Of a DNA stretch of 6,840 bases, positions 1-6,840 are shown piece by piece. The stretch lies in contig JAKADE010000113.1 of NCBI GenBank assembly GCA_021820785.1, positions 1-6,840 on the forward strand. The letters are read 5' to 3'. Position 1 is the first letter of the stretch. The number at the start of each line of letters is the position of its first letter. The notes below the pieces were generated by a model that saw only the letters and a list, made by a program, of their open reading frames with translations, did no database searches and was not told the DNA's origin. The translations under genes and the position numbers were made by a program. Origin of the DNA: Pseudomonadota bacterium. Its GTDB lineage: Bacteria > Pseudomonadota > Gammaproteobacteria > Steroidobacterales > Steroidobacteraceae.

Positions 1-268
1 CGAGTACTTGCGCAAGGGCTCGCAGGTCTACATCGAGGGCAGCCTGCGCACCCGCAAGTGGCAGGACAAGCAGGGTAACGAGCGCTACACCACGGAGATC
101 GTCGCGAACGACATGCAGATGCTCGGCGGCCGAGGCGGTGGTGGCGGCGGTTCGGGCGGTGGCGCCCCGCCGCGCGAGAGTTCCGATTACGGCCAGAGCG
201 CCGGTGGCCCAAGCGGCGGCAGCTCCGGCGGCGAAGGAACGGATTTCGACGACGATATTCCGTTCTAG
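1..268 (+). CDS. ssb: Single-stranded DNA-binding protein SSB, C-terminal part (5' end outside window)
   Basis: SSB coats single-stranded DNA during replication, repair and recombination and recruits partner proteins through its C-terminal tip. The reading frame is already open at position 2 and ends at TAG 266-268, giving about 88 visible residues. The first part ([33 protein letters not shown]) matches the end of the OB fold in E. coli SSB almost residue for residue. A disordered linker rich in Gly and Ser follows, then the diagnostic acidic tip DFDDDIPF. The linker is shorter and more glycine-rich than the Gln/Pro-rich linker of E. coli. The start codon and first half of the OB fold lie upstream of the window. 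No gene follows closely, so ssb probably ends its transcription unit here. Identification is secure from the tip and OB-fold residues. Confidence 0.97.
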   Translation, partial: EYLRKGSQVYIEGSLRTRKWQDKQGNERYTTEIVANDMQMLGGRGGGGGGSGGGAPPRESSDYGQSAGGPSGGSSGGEGTDFDDDIPF

Positions 269-278
269 AACAAGGAGT

Positions 279-554
279 TTGAGCGCACGTCCCGACCGGA
301 TACGGGCGAGCCTGCCGAGGCTCGCGGTGCTGTCCGCCGGGGCGCTGGCGGTTGCGGCGCTGCCGAGTGCGGCGGCGGCTGCCTCCCTGAGTGCGCGGCT
401 GTTGCGCCGGCCGACGGCGGCCCGCCGCGATCGACGGTTCTCGGTGGTGGACCATGTCGCGCAGGAAGCGCCGTGGCTGGGCGCGGAATTCCGGGCGCAG
501 TCGCAGGTTTTTTCATCGTCCGGCGGACCGGCCGACTGCAGATTGCCGGCCTGA
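279..554 (+). CDS. Doubtful small ORF with signal-peptide-like N-terminus, function unknown
   Basis: I do not recognise this protein. From TTG 279 it would be 91 residues: a short basic start, then an Ala/Leu-rich hydrophobic stretch (about residues 15-37, LAVLSAGALAVAALPSAAAA) resembling a signal peptide or membrane anchor, an Arg-rich segment, and a tail with VDHVAQEAPWLGAEF. In its favour, third codon positions are mostly G or C up to about 500 and an AAGGAG lies just upstream. Against it, that AAGGAG ends only one base before the TTG, the only other early start is GTG 327, the ORF overlaps the stem-loop at 306-325, and codon use becomes less typical after about 505. From about 473 another frame ([19 protein letters not shown]) looks equally coding-like, so this could be a decayed, frameshifted gene or simply GC-rich open frame. 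Confidence 0.2.
   Translation: MSARPDRIRASLPRLAVLSAGALAVAALPSAAAAASLSARLLRRPTAARRDRRFSVVDHVAQEAPWLGAEFRAQSQVFSSSGGPADCRLPA
306..325 (+). terminator. Perfect 8-bp stem-loop after ssb, possible terminator or 3'-end stabiliser
   Basis: GCGAGCCT (306-313) pairs perfectly with AGGCTCGC (318-325) around a four-base loop GCCG. It starts 37 bases after the ssb stop, where a 3' end would be expected. There is no T tract behind it, so it is not a classic Rho-independent terminator. It could mark the ssb mRNA 3' end or be chance pairing in GC-rich DNA. Confidence 0.35.
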
Positions 555-768
555 AGCGCGGTCCCCGACGCGAATGCCGGTACCCGCAACCCGATCGGGC
601 GGTGGCCCCGTCGCGGCAGGGTCCGCCGGCTGACCCGCACATCGCCACCCCGGCCCGTCTCCTGCGCTGGGCTTCGCCATCTTGCGGTAGTGCACCCCAA
701 GCAGACCCACGGATGCGCTGGGGGCGCCCGCCCCGGGGACCGAATCGGGCGTGCGGGCAGGGCGGGAC

Positions 769-799
769 TTCGCAATACCCTGAAAATCAATGAGATAAT
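769..799 (+). promoter_or_regulatory. Candidate sigma-70 promoter with extended -10 upstream of miaB
   Basis: An extended -10 element, TG-A-GATAAT, lies at 791-799 (consensus TGnTATAAT). A weak -35-like TTCGCA is at 769-774 with a long 19-base spacer. It sits in the only AT-rich patch of the gap, which supports a promoter. Transcription would start near 806, giving a leader of about 65 bases for miaB and the genes behind it. Confidence 0.4.
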
Positions 800-840
800 G
801 AACTTCGGGTCGCCGTCGTGCGGCCGGGCCGTCCAGGCCG

Positions 841-846
841 TAAAAT
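841..846 (+). promoter_or_regulatory. Candidate second -10 element (TAAAAT) close to miaB
   Basis: TAAAAT matches the sigma-70 -10 consensus at five of six bases. No recognisable -35 lies at the usual distance upstream, where the DNA is GC-rich. If used, transcription would begin around 853, leaving a leader of only about 20 bases with no Shine-Dalgarno sequence. Confidence 0.25.
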
Positions 847-872
847 TCCCGCTTCCCGTACCCCATGAGCCT

Positions 873-2194
873 ATGCCCCGCCACTATTACATCAAGACTT
901 TCGGCTGCCAGATGAATGAGTACGATTCCGCCCGCATGGCGGACGTGCTGCGTGCCGGAGTGGGCCTGACCCCGACCGACGATCCTGCCGAAGCCGACGT
1001 GCTGCTGATGAACACCTGCTCGGTGCGCGAGAAGGCGCAGGAAAAAGTGTTCTCCCTGCTCGGTGAATGGCGGCAGTTGAAAGCGCTGCGCCCGCAAGTG
1101 CTGATCGGCGTGGGCGGGTGTGTGGCGAGCCAGGAGGGGGATGCGATCACGGCGCGTGCGCCATTCGTCGATCTGGTGTTCGGTCCGCAGACCCTGCATC
1201 GCTTGCCGGAGATGATTGCCGCGCTGTACCGCACGGGTCGGGCGCAGGTGGACGTGAGCTTCCCGGAGATCGAGAAGTTCGATCATCTGCCGGCACCGCG
1301 CACCGAGGGCAGCTCGGCGTTCGTGTCGGTCATGGAGGGGTGCAGCAAGTACTGCAGCTTCTGCATCGTGCCCTATACGCGCGGTGAGGAAGTCAGTCGG
1401 CCATTCGATTCTGTTTTGCAAGAGATCCATCAGCTCGCCGAGCAGGGCGTGCGTGAAGTCACACTGCTCGGTCAGAACGTCAACGCCTACCGTGGCGCGA
1501 TGCGCGATGGCGCCACCGTTGACCTCGCGACGCTCATTCATCACGTCGCGGCACTCCCGGCCATCGAGCGGATCCGCTTTACCACTTCGCATCCGGTGGA
1601 ATTCGACGACAGTCTCATCGAGGCCTACGCGAACGTGCCGAAGCTCGCCAATCATCTGCACCTGGCGGTGCAAAGCGGCTCGGACCGGGTGCTCGCGCTG
1701 ATGAAGCGCGGGTACACCGCGCTCGAATTCAAGGACAAGGTGCGCAGGCTGCGCGCAGTGCGGCCCGACATCAGCATCTCCTCGGACATCATCGTCGGTT
1801 TTCCCGGCGAGACCGAGCGCGACTTCGAGGCGACGCTCGCGCTGGTGCGCGATGCGGATCTCGATCAGTCGTTCAGCTTCATCTACAGCCGTCGTCCCGG
1901 CACGCCGGCGGCCTCGCTGCCGGATGAGACACCGGAGAACCTCAAGCACGAGCGGTTGGCGCGCCTGCAGGCGCAGCTCGATGCGCAGTCCCTGCAGATC
2001 AGTGAACGCATGGTCGGCAGCGTGCAGCGCGTGCTCGTCGAGCGTCCATCCAAGAAGGACGCACGCGAGCTCGCCGGACGCACCGAGAACAACCGGTGGA
2101 TCAACTTCGCCGGCCCGCCTGAGCTCATCGGACGGTTCGCGAATGTCGCGGTCACGGCGGCCCGGTCGCACAGTCTGCGCGGACGGCTCTCTCC

Positions 2195-2198
<4 letters not shown>
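873..2198 (+). CDS. miaB: tRNA-2-methylthio-N6-dimethylallyladenosine synthase MiaB
   Basis: MiaB is a radical-SAM enzyme that adds a methylthio group to i6A37 of tRNAs reading UNN codons, giving ms2i6A37. The 441-residue product has the three-part family architecture. The N-terminal UPF0004 domain carries the auxiliary cluster cysteines C12 ([10 protein letters not shown]), C49 ([13 protein letters not shown]) and C83 (GGCVASQEG). The radical-SAM core has C157-x3-C161-x2-C164 ([10 protein letters not shown]) followed by [13 protein letters not shown]-terminal TRAM domain spans about 378-440 ([14 protein letters not shown]). ATG 873 is chosen because the conserved [10 protein letters not shown] begins five residues in. 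In-frame ATG 798 and GTG 690 would add unconserved residues, and 798 overlaps the candidate -10. No Shine-Dalgarno is visible. It is slightly shorter than E. coli MiaB (474), ending soon after TRAM. One oddity is Ala at 265 in [10 protein letters not shown], where the family usually has Pro. It is the first gene of the overlapping block. Confidence 0.97.
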
Positions 2199-3168
<970 letters not shown>

Positions 3169-3169
<1 letters not shown>

Positions 3170-3663
3170 TGCGCACGCGCGCCGCGCGCATCGAACCTCG
3201 TCCCGTGCGCCTCGAGGTGCAGCGGCGCGTGCGCGCCTGGGCGCCGCGCAATTCGGATTTCGCCCGTTGGGCCGCCGCGGCCCTCGGGCGGCGGGGTGCG
3301 AAGCGGGAAATTGCCGTGCGCGTGGTGGGACCGGCGGAGAGCCGCAGGCTCAACGCCCGTTACCGCGGCAAGGACAAGCCGACGAACGTGTTGTCGTTTC
3401 CGGCCGCTGCGCTGCCGACGGCAGCCGCAGAGGCCCCAGTGCCGCTCGGTGACCTCGTCATCTGTGCACAGGTCGTGCGCACCGAGGCTCTGGCGCAGGG
3501 CAAGCCCTTGCAGGCGCATTGGGCGCATCTCGTGGTGCACGGCGCGTTGCATCTGCTCGGCTACGATCACGAATCCGAGCCCGACGCGCGTCGCATGGAA
3601 CGACGTGAAATCAGCGTGCTGCGCGCGCTCGGATTCGCCAACCCGTACCGGAGCATCCGATGA
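3169..3663 (+). CDS. ybeY: Endoribonuclease YbeY (rRNA maturation factor)
   Basis: YbeY is a single-strand-specific, metal-dependent endoribonuclease needed for correct 16S rRNA 3'-end maturation and 70S ribosome quality control. The 164-residue product carries the UPF0054 signature [11 protein letters not shown], giving the zinc ligands H124, H128 and H134. The other conserved segments are present: [18 protein letters not shown] (61-78), GDLVIC (94-99), and a C-terminal [18 protein letters not shown]. The start ATG overlaps the ybeZ stop by one base (TGATG) and is preceded by a good AGGGGGA. The N-terminus has a somewhat longer Arg-rich lead than E. coli YbeY, but no better start is visible downstream. 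Its position right after its partner ybeZ is the usual arrangement and suggests coupled production of the two. Confidence 0.97.
3650..3653 (+). promoter_or_regulatory. Ribosome binding site of corC
   Basis: GGAG inside the last codons of ybeY lies 6 bases before ATG 3660, a near-ideal spacing. It supports this start at the ATGA overlap. Confidence 0.6.
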
Positions 3664-4526
3664 ATCCCCCGGGTGAGACCCGCCAGTGGCTGAAGCGCCT
3701 GTGGCGGAGCTTCGCCGCAGAGCCGCGCGATCGCCAGGATCTGCTGACACTGCTGCGCGAGGCTCGCGAGCGGGGCCTGTTCCAGGCCGATGCCCTCACC
3801 ATGATTGAGGGCGTGCTCGCCGTCTCCGATCTGCATGCGCGCGACGTGATGGTGCCGCGTGCGCAGATGGTGTGCGTGCAGCGAGACGACCCCGCCAAGC
3901 GGATCCTGCCGGTCGTGATCGAGTCGGGGCACTCCCGCTTCCCGGTGCTCGATGAGGATCGCGACGACATCGCCGGCATCTTGCTCGCGAAGGACCTGCT
4001 GCGCCTGTGCAGCGATGAGGAGCGTGATCGCTTCGACATCCGCGAATACATGCGCCCGGCGGTGTTCGTGCCAGAATCGAAGCGGCTCGACGTGCTGCTG
4101 AAGGAGTTTCGCGGCAACCGCCAGCACATGGCGATCGTGGTCGACGAGTACGGCGGGGTTGCCGGACTGATTACCATCGAGGACGTCATCGAGCAGATCG
4201 TCGGGGAGATCGACGACGAGTTCGACGTCGACGACGATCAGAATATCCGCAGGGAAGCCGACCGGCAGTATCTGGTACGCGGTGTCACGCGCATCGAGGA
4301 GTTCAATGAGCACTTCGGCGCGCGCCTGCCCGAGGAGCAGGGATTCGAGACCGTGGCCGGGCTCCTGATGCGCCGCTTCGGCCGGCTGCCGCGCCGCGGC
4401 GAGGCCGTGACCATCGATGGATTCGAGTTCCGCATCACCCGGGCCGACCGGCGTCGCATCGATGCACTGCGCGTCGTGCTGCCGGCCGGCATGACCGCGC
4501 CGCGCGAGCCGGAGTCGGCCGTTTGA
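3660..4526 (+). CDS. corC: CBS-domain protein CorC/YbeX (Mg/Co homeostasis)
   Basis: CorC (YbeX) has been tied genetically to CorA-dependent Mg2+/Co2+ efflux and, in later work, to ribosome-related phenotypes; the biochemical role remains uncertain. The 288-residue product is close to the E. coli length (292) and has no membrane segments, unlike larger HlyC/CorC proteins with a DUF21 domain. The N-terminal helix region ([24 protein letters not shown]) leads into CBS1 (about 62-120, with [10 protein letters not shown] and HSRFPVLDE) and CBS2 (about 127-185, with [25 protein letters not shown]), the likely nucleotide-binding pair. Residues about 200-277 form the C-terminal transporter-associated CorC_HlyC domain ([21 protein letters not shown]). 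The start overlaps the ybeY stop as ATGA with GGAG six bases upstream. No damage is seen. Confidence 0.96.
   Translation: MNPPGETRQWLKRLWRSFAAEPRDRQDLLTLLREARERGLFQADALTMIEGVLAVSDLHARDVMVPRAQMVCVQRDDPAKRILPVVIESGHSRFPVLDEDRDDIAGILLAKDLLRLCSDEERDRFDIREYMRPAVFVPESKRLDVLLKEFRGNRQHMAIVVDEYGGVAGLITIEDVIEQIVGEIDDEFDVDDDQNIRREADRQYLVRGVTRIEEFNEHFGARLPEEQGFETVAGLLMRRFGRLPRRGEAVTIDGFEFRITRADRRRIDALRVVLPAGMTAPREPESAV
4511..4514 (+). promoter_or_regulatory. Ribosome binding site deciding the TTG start of lnt
   Basis: GGAG in the last codons of corC lies 8 bases before TTG 4523. It is the main reason to accept this rare start codon for lnt, since no in-frame ATG or GTG precedes the conserved first membrane segment. 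Confidence 0.55.
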
Positions 4527-6088
4527 GCGGCGCGGCGCTGAGGGAATTCGCGGCCCGTGTCCGGCGCGCCGCAGGTCCGCGACCGGACGAACCCGCGTCG
4601 GGCCCGCTCTGGCACCACGGCCTTGCGCTGTGCGCCGGGGCGATGCTCGCCACGGCGTTCGCGCCGCAGGGCTGGTGGCCGTTCGCGCTGTTGAGTCCGG
4701 CATTGCTGCTGGTGCTGTGGGAAGGTGCCGGCGCGCGCCGTGCGGCATGGCTCGGATTGTGGTTCGGGTTCGGCCTGTTCGCGGTCGGGACCTACTGGCT
4801 CTACAACGCCATCCATCTGGACGCCCCGGCATGGCTCGCCCTGCTGGCGACGCTTGCGCTGATGGGCCTGATGGCGGCCTACCATGCGCTCACCGGGTAT
4901 GTGGTGGTCCGGTTCTTTCGCAGCGGTCCGCTGCGCTGGCTGCTCGCCGCACCGGGGGCCTGGCTGATCAGCGAGTGGCTGCGCGGCTGGCTGCTGTCGG
5001 GATTCCCCTGGCTGACGCTCGGTTACACGCAAACGGACACCGCACTGGCGCATCTGGCGCCGCTCGCGGGGGTCTATGGCATCAGCCTCGTGCTGCTCGT
5101 CGGGTCCGGTGCGCTCGTGGCGCTGGTGCGCGGCACATTGCGCGTGCGTCTGATCGCAGCGGCGGTGCTGATTGTCCCGTGGCTCGCGGCGGCAGCGCTC
5201 GGTGGCACCGCATGGACGCACCCGTCCGGGCCGTCGACCTCGGTGGCCATCGTGCAGGCCAATATTCCCCAGCACGAGAAGTGGCAGAACGCACATTCCA
5301 CGCAGATTCTCGAACGCTACCGGCGCATGACCGAATCGGTGCTCGGCACGCGACTGATCGTCTGGCCGGAGTCGGCGCTGCCGGACCTGATCAACAACCT
5401 GTTTCCCTACGTCGCCAGCCTGGATCGTGCCGCCCGTGCACACGGTTCGGCGCTCGTGCTCGGCGCGCTGCGCGAGTCCTCCTCGGGCGATTACTACAAC
5501 TCGATTCTCGCCCTCGGCCGCCAAGCCAGCTGGTACGACAAGGACCATCTGGTGCCGCTCGTGGAGATCATTCCGCTGCCGCGCTTCGTACGCCGCTGGC
5601 TGCGGGAGATGAACCTGCCGTCCTCGAGTTTCACTCGCGGCGGCCCTGACCAGAAGCCGCTGCCGGTGGCCGGCCTGAAGCTCGGCCCGACGGTGTGCTA
5701 CGAAGTGGCCTACGGTGGCTACATGCTGCACATGCTGCCGGAGGCGGATGTGCTCGTGAACGTCACGGACGACGCCTGGTTTGATGACAGCTCCGAGCTC
5801 GCCCAGCAGTTCCAGATGGCCCGCATGCGCACCCTCGAGGAGGGGCGGTACATGATCGTCGCGACCGACGATGGCATCTCCGGGGTCATCGGGCCGCAGG
5901 GACAGATCATTGCCGAGGCCCCGGCCATGCGCGCCGTCGTGCTGAAATCCGCGGTCATCCCGATGAGCGGGATGACGCCTTTCGCCCGGGTCGGCAACGG
6001 GCTTGCCGTGGTGCTGGCGGGGGCCGCCTTGGCCGCGGCGTTCGCGCTGCGGCGGCTCGGCCGCCGCCGTACAATGCCCCTGCCGTGA
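4523..6088 (+). CDS. lnt: Apolipoprotein N-acyltransferase Lnt
   Basis: Lnt is the inner-membrane enzyme that transfers an acyl chain from a phospholipid to the N-terminal cysteine of apolipoproteins, the last step of lipoprotein maturation. The 521-residue protein (E. coli 512) has several hydrophobic segments in its first 230 residues, a periplasmic nitrilase-like domain (about 238-480), and a C-terminal membrane helix near 491-510. The catalytic triad is visible: E283 (IVWPESALPD), K340 (WYDKDHLVP) and C392 (TVCYE). W254, E348, Y393 and E394 also align with residues important in E. coli. The start is TTG, overlapping the corC stop (TTGA) with GGAG eight bases upstream. Divergent spots are LVE instead of FGE at 346-348, WFDDSSELAQQFQM where the family usually has WFGDS-GPxQH-QM, and VATDDGISG instead of RATNNG. 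The ligands are intact, so an active enzyme is likely. Confidence 0.95.
   Translation: MSGAALREFAARVRRAAGPRPDEPASGPLWHHGLALCAGAMLATAFAPQGWWPFALLSPALLLVLWEGAGARRAAWLGLWFGFGLFAVGTYWLYNAIHLDAPAWLALLATLALMGLMAAYHALTGYVVVRFFRSGPLRWLLAAPGAWLISEWLRGWLLSGFPWLTLGYTQTDTALAHLAPLAGVYGISLVLLVGSGALVALVRGTLRVRLIAAAVLIVPWLAAAALGGTAWTHPSGPSTSVAIVQANIPQHEKWQNAHSTQILERYRRMTESVLGTRLIVWPESALPDLINNLFPYVASLDRAARAHGSALVLGALRESSSGDYYNSILALGRQASWYDKDHLVPLVEIIPLPRFVRRWLREMNLPSSSFTRGGPDQKPLPVAGLKLGPTVCYEVAYGGYMLHMLPEADVLVNVTDDAWFDDSSELAQQFQMARMRTLEEGRYMIVATDDGISGVIGPQGQIIAEAPAMRAVVLKSAVIPMSGMTPFARVGNGLAVVLAGAALAAAFALRRLGRRRTMPLP
6070..6075 (+). promoter_or_regulatory. Candidate -10 element (TACAAT) for leuS
   Basis: TACAAT within the last codons of lnt differs from TATAAT at one base and stands out in very GC-rich DNA. 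No convincing -35 lies at the usual spacing. If used, transcription would start near 6082, giving leuS its own leader of about 70 bases containing the hairpin at 6089-6114. Confidence 0.35.
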
Positions 6089-6114
6089 GGCGCCGCGAGG
6101 CGGCCTGCGGCGTC
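6089..6114 (+). other. GC-rich hairpin between lnt and leuS
   Basis: GGCGCCGC (6089-6096) can pair with GCGGCGTC (6107-6114), eight pairs including one G-U, around a ten-base loop. A competing five-pair stem, GCCGC (6092-6096) with GCGGC (6100-6104), uses the same left arm. No T run follows, so it is not a typical intrinsic terminator. It may slow read-through from lnt, act in the leuS leader, or be a by-product of base composition. Confidence 0.3.
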
Positions 6115-6132
6115 CACCTCCGCTGAACTTGA

Positions 6133-6840
<708 letters not shown>

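Larger units (their letters stand above)
269..872. other. Long intergenic gap between ssb and miaB without a confident gene
   Basis: About 600 bases separate the ssb stop from the miaB start, which is long next to the overlapping genes downstream. The gap is GC-rich, so several frames stay open by chance; the ssb frame itself is open from its stop to 793 but lacks a start codon before 473. Items seen are an AAGGAG at 272-277, a perfect stem-loop at 306-325, a palindrome CGGAATTCCG at 484-493, a T6 run at 508-513, a GC-rich inverted repeat (CGCCCG 725-730 with CGGGCG 746-751), and a local AT-rich patch at about 771-800 that looks like a promoter. No tRNA, rRNA or known riboswitch could be recognised. 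Confidence 0.6.

Noticed and set aside
120..240. GGC/GGT-rich repeat-like tract in ssb
   Set aside because: It encodes the normal glycine-rich SSB linker; the repeat units are imperfect and not a separate element.
484..513. Palindrome CGGAATTCCG followed by a T6 run as an intrinsic terminator
   Set aside because: The palindrome has no loop, its pairing breaks just outside ten bases, and 14 bases separate it from the T run, so it does not make a terminator structure.
720..800. Possible tRNA-like or attachment-site sequence in the gap
   Set aside because: No cloverleaf could be drawn, there is no T-loop GTTCRA in the right context, and no flanking direct repeat or integrase gene is present.
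690..872. N-terminal extension of miaB from GTG 690 or ATG 798
   Set aside because: The added residues do not resemble MiaB, have no ribosome binding site, and cover the candidate promoter. The conserved protein begins at 873.
3567..4832. 421-codon open frame on the minus strand opposite corC
   Set aside because: Same reason: it mirrors corC, and its Asp/His/Val-rich stretches are the antisense of the CBS domains.

Overview
The window reads as a stretch of bacterial core chromosome from a high-GC proteobacterium, most likely a gammaproteobacterium. Three things point there: the order miaB-phoH(ybeZ)-ybeY-corC(ybeX)-lnt, with leuS directly downstream, is a gammaproteobacterial arrangement; every protein aligns by eye with its E. 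coli counterpart; and coding regions show very strong G/C preference at third codon positions. The family or genus cannot be fixed from this sequence alone.

Layout, all on the + strand. Positions 1-268 hold the 3' end of ssb (single-stranded DNA-binding protein), with its glycine-rich linker and acidic tip. Positions 269-872 are a gap of about 600 bases with no confidently called gene. It contains a perfect 8-bp stem-loop just after ssb, one doubtful small ORF (279-554), and two promoter-like -10 elements ahead of miaB. Positions 873-6088 are a very compact five-gene block: miaB (tRNA methylthiotransferase), phoH/ybeZ (ATPase), ybeY (endoribonuclease), corC (CBS-domain protein) and lnt (apolipoprotein N-acyltransferase). 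At every junction the next start codon overlaps the previous stop codon (GTGA, TGATG, ATGA, TTGA). After a 65-bp spacer with a hairpin and a TACAAT element, positions 6154-6840 hold the 5' third or so of leuS (leucyl-tRNA synthetase), which runs off the window.

How the genes fit together: MiaB modifies A37 of tRNAs, YbeY with its partner PhoH/YbeZ acts in rRNA maturation and ribosome quality control, CorC is tied to Mg/Co homeostasis, and Lnt finishes lipoprotein maturation in the inner membrane. LeuS charges tRNA-Leu. The shared theme is translation machinery plus envelope biogenesis, and the overlaps suggest co-transcription and translational coupling.

I found no mobile element, CRISPR array, tRNA or rRNA gene, or defence or novel system. 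The points worth a second look are small: divergent loops around the Lnt active site, a LeuRS ZN1 module without cysteines, a Pro-to-Ala change in a conserved MiaB motif, and the unexplained ssb-miaB gap.
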